NCBI GenBank assembly: GCA_012656075.1
Contig: JAAKBF010000018.1
Span: forward strand, 1 to 64,000
Direction: 5' to 3'
DNA: 64,000 bases
DNA from: Phytophthora hibernalis
Taxonomy: Eukaryota; Oomycota; Peronosporomycetes; Peronosporales; Peronosporaceae
Shown here: positions 23,009 through 33,457 of the stretch, piece after piece
Position numbering within the stretch: position 1 is the first letter of the stretch
Layout: each line of letters starts with the position of its first letter
Program-made: the position numbers and the translations under genes
Notes under the pieces: model-generated
The model's input: the letters and a program-made list of their open reading frames with translations, nothing else
The model's database searches: none
Told to the model about the DNA's origin: nothing

Positions 23009-24972
23009 ATGGAGTTTGTCTGCGTACAGCTGAACAATGAGCGCAGCCCTTTCATCGTGGAGACCAAGATGACAGTTCAGGTGGGCCTTTGAGGCAATCA
23101 AGAAGAAGAAACCAGAAACAGTCACATGCGAACCAGACAAACTGAAGTTATGGTTCGCCACGAAAGGTGCCAATTGGATGCCGGATGACGATATGAACTG
23201 GAACTGGGAAATATGCATCCCGATGTCGAGGCTTCACTCAAGGAAAAACCGCTGAAGGCAAGTCGGACGATCGAGACATTGATGCAGGAAAAAGTTGCCG
23301 CACCCAGAGGTGAATCAGATCCATGTGTTGGTGGAGGTTCCAAAAACAAAAAGACCGAGAGCTGCCAGCGATGCGGAGGAAGTACCAGATCCAAAAATGA
23401 AAATGTTTGCGGGCCTGTTAAAATGTTGTGTGAAGCGTGGTATGTTGCCACAGGAAGGAGATTTTCTGCACATGTTTGAATGGACGGATGGAGATTGCGG
23501 CCAAGTGAAGGATATCAAAGCGATCAATGACATCGTGGCTTGACCGGTCCCAAGTTCTACGTGCGGAAAGAAATCCTGTGTGTACTGGAGTATATCAAAC
23601 GTTTGAAGGCGAAGGTTGACTCCGGTAAGTTGAACCAGCTCGTTCTTGTGGGGGCCTAGGGACAGAGAAGAGCTGTATCGTAGCCTTGCTCTGCTTTTAT
23701 ATTGCTATCACGACCAAGCAGACTGTCGTGTGGCTCCGTAAAGATGGTGGTGGGGTTAGTTATCCAGTCACGCGCTTATTTTACCAAGGCGAGTATTACG
23801 AGTGGAATGACGCCAATGGTGGCATATATGCTTTTCTAGAAGGTGAGCTATCGTCCCGCACAAAATGCATTTTGGCCTTGCATCGACGGCTTTGATCGGG
23901 GTGAACTCAAGAAGTTGATATGGTTGAATCGCTTCAGGCTTTTGGCAACCCCAAGAGACTTTAACGTCACGAGTGAGGCTGCGTTGTATGTGAGGCTGTC
24001 TTTTGCCATATTGGAAGCAAGTTGATCTTGAAGACCTGGCGCGCAAATTGAACTATCCGAAGCAGAGCGACATTGCAAGTCGATATTTTGTGTCAGGTGG
24101 AAGCCTTCGTGATTTTCTGAGCACTGAAAACTGGGACCATATCACTAAAACATTGGATCGAATTACAACAATTGAGAGTGTCGACAGTTTGCTCACTGCC
24201 GTAGGATGCGAGCAGATTGACCGTCTCCGTATGCGTGGAGTGGACGATATTACGAACATGGAACATTACGCCAATATGTCTTCGTGGAGAGCGTGCGTCA
24301 CTTCGAGGTTTGTGCTGCACGAGCTGGCAACTATGCTGAAACCTAACTTTTCGAAAAGCTCATCGGTGTTGCTCGCAAGTTGAGTGATCATCGCCTCGAG
24401 GGTATAGCGCTGAAAGGTTACTTCCATACTCTTGTACGTCATCAACGATTGATTCGCATATATTATTGCAAGTACGACAACCTAGATTGGCGTCAAAAGA
24501 CGAAGGAGGAGTGGCTCACTATTATGAATGAGGAAGCGGGTTCGATAATTTGTACTCAGCCGATGAAAGTCAACTGTGAAGGTTACAACGTGGAGAAGTG
24601 CATCGAAGTAACGAAGCAATGGGCCGCAGACTTGTCTACGATGGATTACTGGATCCCAGCAAACAGTTTGTGCGGCACAATTGATGCTGTTGCAAAGTGG
24701 ACGTTTCCGGACGAGACTGAGCGGATCTGTTTCATTCAGTTGACAAATACCTCAGGGCAAAAGTGCGATGCAGAAATTCTATGGCAGCTTGCGCAGCCAT
24801 TCGTCACCAAAGGATGGCCGGTGTGCTACATCGTGATTCTGTTGTCGGACATAGAAAAATACCTGAATTCCGCTTGGATCCAGTGAACATCACGAAGCAA
24901 GAAGTCTTGGATCACATTCCAATGTTTGTCGCGAACTGTGATATCCTGCAAAAACAAAAGTTTAGTGATTGA
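23009..24972 (+). pseudogene. Crinkler (CRN) effector family pseudogene
   Basis: The N-terminal header is recognisable by its ubiquitin-like start, a LKLWFATKG block in the place of the LFLAK motif, and IHVLVEVP closing the header as in other CRNs. A P-loop ATPase-like region follows (LVLVG, then an aliphatic helix VALLCFYIAI), then a nuclease-like C-terminal region with WAADLSTMDYWIPA and a closing DPVNI...IPMFVA as in the family. Translation needs at least seven frame changes, with stops between them, so this is a decayed copy. CRNs are secreted into plants and act in the nucleus; a broken copy like this should not. It stands alone between an EF-hand-like gene and the two mini-peptide genes. 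Confidence 0.75.
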
Positions 24973-25566
24973 TCCCACGCTGATCATTAGATTATCCTCT
25001 GCACTACCAAGACAAGACAATAAAATGATCGCCAACGATGCTTGAACCACAATCATTGTTGTATCCACCATTGAGATTTGGGAGACTGGGGAGTCCGGGA
25101 CAACATCATCATTGTGCTATTGCATTTTTTTGCGGGGACCTCGCAGCCGGAGCTGGAGCCGCTGACGTTGTGGATCTTGGCTTCATTGGCAGCACGAAAC
25201 GTGGAGACGTTGCGAGAAGGCTTTCCGTGACTTGTAAGCAGCTCGGGTTGTTGTGGAGATCAAGCGCTCCCGAAAAAATGAACAAACTCATGTGTGGTCG
25301 GAATGTTTCGGACCACGACTGCTAGCTGGGGCCTCCATTTGTTTTCCGTCATCACTGGTCTATCGTTCGCTGTGGTATATCATTAGTCTTCACGCATGTT
25401 AGACCGATCTTATGAATTTCTTGGAGCTTTTGGTTTTGGTTTGCGATGTTGTGGTATCTTGGATGTGCCCCCAGATACTGGATGAGGTTAAACTTGGTTG
25501 TGGGGCGTTGATGTCACCTACAATTGCTTGTTTGTCTGGCGAAATTTGTCATGCTGTCTGACTGTG
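24973..25566. other. intergenic region
   Basis: Spacer between the CRN pseudogene and the mini-peptide genes. No gene supported. Confidence 0.4.
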
Positions 25567-25577
25567 GCTGCATTCAC
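25567..25577 (+). promoter_or_regulatory. initiator-like element upstream of mini-peptide gene A
   Basis: GCTGCATTCAC, 53 bases before the ATG at 25630. The same 11 bases occur upstream of the secreted Gly-rich gene at 30922-30932, and both leaders share CCAACCAA further on. The core CATTC fits the oomycete initiator only partly. Confidence 0.4.
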
Positions 25578-25629
25578 GAAAACTCCGCCAACCGCGCACT
25601 TCATTCGACAACCAACCAATCGAGCTACC

Positions 25630-25857
25630 ATGAATAAACTACTGTTCGCATGCGTTCTCGCTGCCTGCATGGTGCAGCTCGCTTCCGCTGACGGCATGGA
25701 ACTCGACGCTTCAGCGGTCCAGCGCCATCTGCGGACCAACGTCGACTCGAGTGCAACCGGCACTGCTGGCGCTGTTGCTGGTCTGGAGGAGAAGACGTGC
25801 TATTTATTCGGGTGGAAGGCCCTGCCGTACACGTGTTCGGGGTTATTCGGCGCGTAG
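25630..25857 (+). CDS. secreted RxLR-like mini-peptide A
   Basis: A 75-residue open frame. Residues 1-20 are a clean signal peptide ending LASA|DG. An RHLR motif sits at residues 32-35, the position expected for RxLR host-targeting motifs, and EEK at 53-55 takes the place of the EER motif. The remaining ~20 residues carry only two cysteines, CYLFGWKALPYTC, enclosing an aromatic loop. The protein is far shorter than known RxLR effectors (usually over 100 residues) and has no room for a WY fold. A paralogue lies 190 bases downstream with the same order of parts, which supports both as real genes. It most likely works outside or in the host cell. Confidence 0.65.
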   Translation: MNKLLFACVLAACMVQLASADGMELDASAVQRHLRTNVDSSATGTAGAVAGLEEKTCYLFGWKALPYTCSGLFGA

Positions 25858-25998
25858 GCCCTACGGTGGGGGTCTGGTAACACAGAAGATCTACGCATGA
25901 GCCTACGATCGCTCCAGGTTAATATCCATTCCGATGCAGTAACTTGGTCTCGCTCGGTACGAGACAAGGCATGAAGTCGAACTTCCCTCGATGCTCTT

Positions 25999-26013
25999 TT
26001 CATTTTCCATTTT
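25999..26013 (+). promoter_or_regulatory. oomycete initiator element of mini-peptide gene B
   Basis: TTCATTTTCCATTTT matches the oomycete initiator (TCATTYYNCAWTTT core) almost perfectly. It lies 32 bases before the ATG at 26045, so transcription would begin in it with a short leader. Confidence 0.65.
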
Positions 26014-26044
26014 GCTGCCTTCGACTCACATCCAAGCCAAGACG

Positions 26045-26218
26045 ATGAAGTTTCTCTCCACCTTCGCGCTCGTGCTCTCCGCTCTGGTTGCCTCTACGAA
26101 TGCAGACGTCACGAGTACTTCGGTTCTTCTCACTGAGCGCAACTTGCGTGACAGTCTCGCTGGAAGTGCCGCCGAGGAGAAGATCTGTCACTTCCTGTTC
26201 TGGCCGTTCCAGTGCTAA
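26045..26218 (+). CDS. secreted RxLR-like mini-peptide B
   Basis: A 57-residue open frame starting at the ATG just below an oomycete initiator. Residues 1-20 form a signal peptide (FALVLSALVAS core). RNLR at residues 32-35 fits RxLR, EEK at 44-46 replaces EER, and the peptide ends with CHFLFWPFQC, two cysteines enclosing a strongly aromatic octapeptide. RxLR and EEK are spaced as in peptide A but the linker is shorter, so the two are diverged paralogues. If cut at EEK, the product would be a disulphide-closed decapeptide-like tail. The function is unknown. Confidence 0.65.
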   Translation: MKFLSTFALVLSALVASTNADVTSTSVLLTERNLRDSLAGSAAEEKICHFLFWPFQC

Positions 26219-26319
26219 AACACCCTACCTCACCACCAACGCTGGTGCAAACAGAGTAGTGACCATTTCAATGCAAGTCACTTCAATTACCTTTGCATCT
26301 CGTTCCTTAACCAATCGTC

Positions 26320-29300
26320 CTAGTCTGCAGACTGCAGCTCTACCATCCCGCGGTAGACCCCACCCGGCAACTGCATCAATTCCTTGTGGCTGCCCAACTC
26401 CACGATGGTTCCTTCACGCGTTACGGCAATCACGTCCGCCTTGCGAATCGTGGACAACCGATGCGCCACCACGATCGTCGTGCACCGCTTCTGCGTCCTG
26501 AGCGCGTCCAGCGAGGCCTGCACAATGTGTTCGCTTTCGTTGTCCAGCGCACTCGTGGCCTCGTCCAGTAGCAGCACGTCCGGGTTGCGCAGGATGGCAC
26601 GTGCAATGGCGATGCGCTGCTTCTGGCCGCCCGACACCTGCGTGCCGCGGTCGCCCACTTCCGTGTCGAAGCCCCGCGGGAAGTTGGCGATGAAGCCGAA
26701 GGCGTTCGCGCTCTTGGCCGCCGTCTCCACCTCCGCTCGACTCGCACTGGGTTTGCCCAGCGCGATGTTGTCGGCGATCGAGCCCGAGAACAGCACCGGC
26801 TCCTGGTTCACGAGCGAGATGCGGTCGCGCAGCCACGGCAGACTCAGACTGCGCACGTCGTGTCCGTCCAGTGTCACCATACCCGACGACGGGTCGTAGA
26901 ACCGCTCCAGCAGCGCGAAGGCTGTGCTCTTGCCGCTACCGCTCGCGCCCACCAACGCCACAGTCCGGCCGTGTCCAACGAACAGGTCGTAGCCCTGGTA
27001 GATGACGGCGTCCGGCCGCGACGGGTACGCGAACGTGAGCTGCTTGAAGTGAAGGTCACCCAGGATACGAGGTAGCACGGTGCCTGCTGTCGACGTGGCG
27101 TCAATCTCCGGCACACGGTCGATGATCTTGAAGACGTTGACGGCGGCTCGTTTCGCCTTGTCGCCGTCCACGGAGCCCTGTGAGGCCATGCTGATGCTGA
27201 ACGACCCCGTCATGAAGATCATGATGGTCGTGAAGAGGTCGTAGAAGTTGACGGTCCCATTCGTGACCCAGTAGCCTCCGACGTAGAAGATGAGAGCTAG
27301 CGAGAGGAACAGCACGCCCTGGGAGAGTCCGAAGGCGAGGCCTCCGGAGACGCCTGCTCTCCTATCTTGTTCATTCGACGTCCAGGAACGTCGTGTACCG
27401 CGCGGCTAGGTCTGCTCCATGCCGAACGAGGCGACCGTGCGGATCGCGTCGACAGCTTCGGATAACAAGGAGTCCCCTGCAGCGTCGGCGTTGTTGCTCG
27501 TCTTGGAACTCGCCTGTCCTCGCATGCTCGATGCGAATGAAGTTGCAGCCCACCAACAGAGGGGCAATGGCTGTCATGACGAGGGTCATTTGCCAGCTGT
27601 AGATGAAGGACAGCGCCAGGATCATGACAGTCGTTGCCACGCCCACCACAGCGCGACTGAGGTTTTCAGACGTCAAGGAGTGCAGGACGGCCGAATCGCT
27701 TGCCAGGCGGGAGACGAGAGCACCAGACGAGTTCTCCGGGAGATCAAACCACCCTATTTCCTGACGTAGCATGGCGCCGTACGTCACGACGCAAATGCGA
27801 GCCACAAGGCGGTTCGCAGCCACACTGAAGCCGTACTTCATCAGAGTCATCGCCGCACAGCACACGAGCGCGAGGATGCCCAGATACAACGAGTAGTAGC
27901 GCATCTCGTGCAGCAGTTCGTGCCTCGTTTGGAGAGTTTCCGAGTATAGCTTGATGGCCGCACCGACTAGCAGGCCGTTCACGGGGTAGACGGCTCCGTA
28001 GACCGCGGCTCCAAGACCACCCAACGCAATGAACCTAGGGCCATCTTCCAGAGCCGTCCCGTGCCGACCTTGTGTGTAGATTCCTCCACCTCTGATCCAC
28101 TGGCATCGGGTCTTCCAGCTTCAGCAACAACTACCTCGGTTAATCGTGTATGTTGCGTGCTCTTCCGCTCACATTCGACTGCATCGGACGATTCTGGCGA
28201 CTATGAACCTAGGGCCATCTTCCAGAGCCGTCCCGTGCCGACCTTGTGTGTAGATTCCTCCACCTCTGATCCACTGGCATCGGGTCTTCCAGCTTCAGCA
28301 ACAACTACCTCGGTTAATCGTGTATGTTGCGTGCTCTTCCGCTCACATTCGACTGCATCGGACGATTCTGGCGACTCATTCACCTCGGTCTGCGATTGAG
28401 CTTCCAGCAGACGTCGGTAGTGACCGTCGATCAAACGCACGAGCTCATTGTGAGAACCAAGCTCCACGATCTGACCGCCACTGTGAACGGCAATGCGGTC
28501 TGCGTCTCGGATCGTCGACAGTCGATGCGTCACAATGATCGTCGTGCGGTTCGATCCCGTCACCAACTGATCCAGAGACGCCTGGACGATTCGCTCGCTC
28601 TCCGTGTCCAGCGCACTCGTCGCCTCGTCCAGCAGAAGAATCGGCGGGTTCTTGATGATGGCTCACGCGATGGCAATACGCTGCTTCTGGCCTCCCGACA
28701 ACTGTGCGCCGTGTTCGCCCACATCGGTCGTAAAACGTTCGGGGAACTCCATGACGAAAGCGAACGCGTTCGCCATCTTGGCGGCCTCAACGACATCGCT
28801 GTCCGATGCTGTCGGTCGACCACGGCGAATATTTTCCATGATTGACGTCGCGAACAACACCGACTCCTGTCGATCTGTTGCCGCAGCCACTTCACATTCA
28901 GTGTGCGGACGTCCTCTCCGTCGATCTTCACGGAGCCCTCGAGCGGGTCGTAGAAGCGCTCCAGCAACGAAATCACCGTACTCTTGCCGCTGCCGCTCGG
29001 GACAACTAGCGCCACTGTCTCGCCGGCATTGATCTTGAGCGAGTACCCGCGACACACGTCCACCTCGGGACGAGACGGGTAGGCGAACCGCACATTGTCA
29101 ATGTCGATGCTTCCAGAGATCGTATTGAGTTTCTTGCCTTGGTCATCGTTGGTGGGGTCGATCATTGACGGACGCCTGATCAACTCGAACACGTCGAAGG
29201 CAGCAGCGCAGGCAGAGAAGACCGCTTGAAGACTCGGACCTGCCTGGCTAATCGCTAAAGTCCCCTTTGTGGCGGAGAAGAAAACCGTCATGATCCGTCC

Positions 29301-30300
29301 CGCGTCGTAGCAACTAGAACCACTGCACGACTTACCGTCCAGTTTGTCGCGAGCAACAAATACGGCACCGAGGAAGAAGCCGAGGGCGTACATGAGGAAC
29401 TGCACCATGTTCATGAGTCCCGTTCCCCAGCCGGCGGTGAATTCCTTTTGATCCCAGCGAGCGTCGCGCCCTCGAGTGCACGGCTGTACTTTTCAACGAA
29501 GTATTCCACTGAGTTAAGGCTGTGCACCGTGCGGATGTTGCTGAACGACTCCTGCGCCACGGCGTCAGCTTGTGCGTACGAATGGAGGCTACGGTTGCTG
29601 GCGGTGACGATTACCTTTTTGCCATCATACCGCTCATGGACACGAACGGCACCACGGCCATCAAGATCAACGTGAGCTCCCAGCCTTTCACCATGGCGAT
29701 GACGATGCCCGAGACAATAGTGGCTGTGAAGTGCAGCAGATTGCTCATCTTGGCGCCCATGCCTTCCTGGATGATGATCGTTGCGTTAGCCACATGCAAC
29801 GACAACCGCTTCGGATCGTTCAGGTCGAACCAACCGATCTCCTTGGTGATGATGGCATTGACGTAGAGACTTCGGATGCGCTTGGACTGGCGCGACGCTG
29901 TGAGGGACCAGCAGTACACTTGCAGGTAGGCCGCAATGAAGCCGGCGATACCCACGATCATGAAGTTGAGCGACGCGGTGCGAACGCTCGACATGCTGAG
30001 TACCGGTGTCTCGCTCTCGCTTGCCTCGCCGAATTCGTTGATGGTGCTTCCGTAGAGAAGAACCAATATGGTTCGCAAGACACCAGCGCCAAAGGCTCCG
30101 AGCGTGCCCAAGATCATCAGCAGCTTATCGGCAGTGTCTGCGAAAGAGAAAAGCCCCACCAAGGACACTTGTGTGGTCGTCTTGCTCTCATCAGACCTGT
30201 TCTCTACTTCAACGGCTTTAGCACCGGAGTTCTGCTGCGAAGGCCGGGCGTACCATATACCACGTAAGGTTGCTCCGAAGGTGGAGCCATGCCCTTCTCC
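26320..30300 (-). pseudogene. ABCB (MDR/P-glycoprotein type) full transporter, degraded
   Basis: The order TMD1-NBD1-TMD2-NBD2 is clear. TMD1 starts near 30168 (LVGLFSFADTADKLL). NBD1 has Walker A PSGSGKST and signature LSGGQKQR. TMD2 spans ~28024-27300. NBD2 is intact, with Walker A GASGSGKST, signature VSGGQKQR and Walker B VLLLDEATSALD, ending at 26320. The gene cannot make one protein. NBD1 has a TGA at about 28667 in IAIA*AII, where Arg is expected. There are frame changes near 29620, 28870 and 27500, a further loss after MEQT near 27410, and a 174-bp tandem duplication at the NBD1-TMD2 linker that creates a stop. Such pumps export drugs, lipids or peptides. Some breaks could be sequencing errors; the duplication and the nonsense codon are not easily explained that way. 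Confidence 0.8.
28029..28376. repeat. perfect 174-bp tandem duplication inside ABCB pseudogene
   Basis: Bases 28029-28202 and 28203-28376 are identical as far as I can read (both begin ATGAACCTAGGGCC and end TTCTGGCGACT). The unit covers the end of NBD1 and the linker to TMD2. Its length is 58 codons, yet the junction gives a TAG in the coding frame. Lack of divergence between copies means it is very young, or it is an assembly artefact. Confidence 0.85.
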
Positions 30301-30921
30301 TTGAGTCGGCGTTGTTTACTGGCACTTGCTCGAGTTTTGGAATGGCCCAGCTAATGAATGCCTCCGTATCCGGGTAGTCGCAGCACCCTTGCAGGTCAAC
30401 ATGACCCCGAGTCCGCACACGCGTAATCGAAAAATAACGTGAGAAATCACTTGCCCCAGTCGTACACGCGTGATCAAACGTGATCCGTACCGAAACGGTA
30501 GCGAAATAGCCTGATCCCGAATCTATACTCTAGACGAAAGTGAACAAACCGATAGAACCGTCAAGTGTTGTCCATGGAGCGTCAGCTACATGTATCGCCG
30601 TCGATATTATCTACTGTAGTAAGAATTAAGAATACTTCTGTGTTAATGCGGTTCTCAACCCCTTTTTTGAGCTCGTATCTCACGGACTTTTACTTAACGT
30701 GGATCATACCCTTCCTAATAAACAAGAATATACAGATAAACACCAGAGTCTCTCTTCTGCATGCAAATTTGCAATCATCAACCACGGGAAACATATCCAT
30801 TACAACAATTCGCTAGGAAAATAGAGCCACGCTTCAATCGTGGTGATAGATTGAAGGGCAGTGCTGAACCTGGAAATCTCGGACCAACTCACGCCGCTTT
30901 CGAGCGTACAATGTGAACTTT
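30301..30921. other. intergenic region
   Basis: About 620 bases between divergent genes. AT-rich in its middle part; no gene seen. Confidence 0.4.
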
Positions 30922-30932
30922 GCTGCATTCAC
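30922..30932 (+). promoter_or_regulatory. initiator-like element of the Gly-rich secreted protein gene
   Basis: GCTGCATTCAC, identical to the element at 25567-25577, lies 64 bases before the ATG at 30996. The following leader contains CCAACCAA and CGAGTACCAA, also resembling the mini-peptide A leader. Confidence 0.4.
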
Positions 30933-30995
30933 AACGCGATTTACCTCCAACCAAGCAAGTCGAGTACCAAACGTACACCGGTCACCGACGCAACC

Positions 30996-31466
30996 ATGAC
31001 GTTCAACGCCTTTCTCCTCGCCGTCATCGCCATCCTCGGTATGGTCGCTGCTGCTTCTAACGACCAAGTTGCCATCAAGACCCCCACTGAAGCCCTGGAG
31101 AAAGTTGAAGCCTCGGACTTGCCTGCTGGTGTGACGCTCACGGGGACGACCGAGCAGATCGACCCACCTGCTTCTGCATCTGCAACTACTGTCGCTCCAA
31201 AGGAATCTGACAACCACAAGGACGGGAAGGAGCAATACGGCTGGGGTCTCGGTGGTCTCGGTGGTATTGGTCTTGGTGGCTGGGGACTCGGTGGATGGGG
31301 CAATTGGGGCGGATGGGGAGGCTACGGTCCCTACCGCTTCGGCTTCATGTGCGGCGGATACCCTGGCTGGGCCTACCCGATGGGCTACTGGAACATGTAT
31401 GGTGCTGGTCTGTACGGTGGTGGTTGCGGTCTGGGAATCCCGTACGGCGGTCTCTATTACTGCTAA
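30996..31466 (+). CDS. secreted Gly/Trp/Tyr-rich protein
   Basis: An intact 156-residue frame. Residues 1-20 are a signal peptide (LLAVIAILGMVAAAS). Residues 21-75 are hydrophilic and Ala/Thr/Lys-rich. From residue ~80 to the end the chain is over one third Gly, with Trp and Tyr, in short repeats such as GLGGWGLGGWGNW, and with cysteines late in the chain, ending GLYYC. Composition is like structural cell-wall or adhesive proteins (Gly-rich wall proteins, silk- or byssus-like). No enzyme fold is possible in such a sequence. It may be a wall or cyst-coat protein; this is inference from composition. Confidence 0.75.
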   Translation: MTFNAFLLAVIAILGMVAAASNDQVAIKTPTEALEKVEASDLPAGVTLTGTTEQIDPPASASATTVAPKESDNHKDGKEQYGWGLGGLGGIGLGGWGLGGWGNWGGWGGYGPYRFGFMCGGYPGWAYPMGYWNMYGAGLYGGGCGLGIPYGGLYYC

Positions 31467-31950
31467 GTTTCGGAGAGGGTGCTGCTATCAACCATTCGAC
31501 ATTGGACGCACGGTGGGGTTATTCTTTACGAGTGCGAGCTACCAGGTGTATCGCTTTGCTTCACGTTTTGCTAAGACCATGAAATAAGCAGTTCCCACTT
31601 GTTTTCTTACTAAGCTTATTTGACCTGTGCGAGGTGATGCATTCTAGTTTGATGCCATTTCTCGATTTACAATTTTTATTTGGGACGTCAGTAGTGTATG
31701 GCTACGCTTTCTACTAGTTTTGTACCGCATGCAGAATGCCTGTCGCTGTGTCATTACTCGAGTGAACATTGCATAGGAATGTTGAACGAGGTGTTGAAAG
31801 AGCGTGTCTGCAGTAGTTTCAGCTGTCGCTTAACGTTAGAATACCCTGCATGCATTTTGTCCGATTGGTCAAAATACTGCATCATAAAACACGTCAGTAA
31901 CCCGGTTACATTCGGTTACGCTGGTCAGCGACTGGTTACGGATTCGGCAT
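31467..31950. other. intergenic region upstream of MetAP2
   Basis: About 480 bases; holds the 3' end of the Gly-rich gene and the MetAP2 promoter. No other gene seen. Confidence 0.4.
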
Positions 31951-31963
31951 CTCATTTCCAAAG
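31951..31963 (+). promoter_or_regulatory. initiator-like element of MetAP2
   Basis: CTCATTTCCAAAG, close to the oomycete initiator core, 23 bases before the ATG at 31986. Confidence 0.45.
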
Positions 31964-31985
31964 ACTCGGTCCAAGAATCAAGACG

Positions 31986-33438
31986 ATGGCGAAGCTCGAG
32001 GAGCAGGAAGCAGCGGCGGCCCAGGAGGACGTGAAGATGGCGGACGCCGAGCACAGCGGCGAGGTGGCGACAGCCGATGGCGAGGGCGACGCCAGCTCCA
32101 AGTCGAAGAAGAAGAAGAAAAAGAACAAAAGAAGAAAAGCAAGACGGCCAACGGTGGCGCGTCGGCTGGCTCCAAACTTCCGCCGTTCCGTGGCGTGAAG
32201 GGTTTCACTGACAGCTACGTGGGCGTGGGTCAGACGGAGCCGCCCACGATCCCCATCGAGAAGCTCTTCCCGGACGGCCACTTCCCCGTGGGTGAAATCC
32301 AGAACCATCCGGGTGATTTCAACATGTTCCGTACCACGAGCGAGGAAAAGCGCGCGCTGGAGCGTACGCAGGAGGACCTGTACGAGACTGTGCGCCACGC
32401 CGCCGAGGTGCACCGTCACGTGCGCAAGTTCTCGCAGAGTCTCATGAAACCCGGTATTAAGCTCATCGACATGTGCACGCAACTTGAGAACAAGAACCGC
32501 GAGCTCGTGGTCGAGGCCGGCTTTGCTGTAAGTTCCTTGGAACGGTGTCATCTATCGTTTTGCAAAACAGTTTTCCTGATAATTTGTGCTGATGTTGATA
32601 TGTGCAGCGCGGCATTGGATTCCCGACGGGTTGCTCGCTGAACCACGTGGCAGCGCACTACACGCCCAACTCTGGCGACGAGACGGTTCTGTCGTACGGC
32701 GATGTCATGAAGGTGGACTTTGGCACGCAAATTAACGGACGCATCATCGACAGTGCGTGGACCGTTGCGTTCGATCCCCAGTTTGACCCGCTTCTGGAGG
32801 CTGCTAAGGCAGCTACCGAGACTGGCGTGGCAAGCGCGGGTATTGACGCACGCCTTGGCCAGATCGGTGCTGATATCCAGGAAGTGATGGAATCCTTTGA
32901 GGTGACCATCGAGGGTAAAACGTACCCGGTCAAGTCTATCCGCAACCTGAATGGCCACTCGATTGGTCCTTACCAGATTCACGCCGGCAAGAGTGTGCCC
33001 ATCGTCAAGACGGATGACCAGACCAAGATGGAGGAGGGCGAGATTTTCGCCATTGAAACCTTCAACACCACTGGCCGCGGGTACGTGGTTGAGGATGGTG
33101 AGTGTTCTCACTACGCCAAGGCCTTTGACGCCCCTCACGTGCCTCTGCGTCTGCCGCGCGCCAAGAAGCTGCTGGGACATATCACCCGCACGTTCGGAAC
33201 GCTTCCGTGGTGCCGCCGATGGATCGAGCGTGAGGACGGTGGCTCGGCCACTATCAACCCGAAGGGTGCTAAGCAAGAGAAGTACCTCATGGCACTCAAG
33301 AACTTGGTCGACACGGGCATCGTCACGGCGTACCCTCCTCTTGTGGATGTGAAGGGCAGCTTCACGGCGCAGTACGAGCACACGATTATTCTGCGCCCGA
33401 CGTGCAAGGAGGTTGTGTCTCGCGGCGACGACTATTAA
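31986..33438 (+). CDS. METAP2: methionine aminopeptidase 2
   Basis: Two exons, 31986-32527 and 32608-33438, flank an 80-bp intron (GTAAGT...GTGCAG, phase 0). The ~457-residue product has the acidic/poly-Lys N-terminus typical of MetAP2 and then the pita-bread fold. Metal and active-site residues are present: HVAAHYTPN, VDFGTQINGRIID (two Asp), GHSIGPYQIHAG, GEIFAIETF and YEHTIILRP. The enzyme removes the initiator Met co-translationally. The poly-Lys part (32107-32141, A-rich) and the enzyme domain are in different frames; this is a one-base homopolymer problem in an essential gene, so it is probably a sequence error. The stop is only 19 bases from the convergent coiled-coil gene's stop. Confidence 0.95.
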
Positions 33439-33457
33439 GTTGTCAATGTTCGATAGC

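Noticed and set aside
32548..33381. 277-codon minus-strand open frame
   Set aside because: Antisense to the MetAP2 catalytic domain; it is open only because of codon bias.
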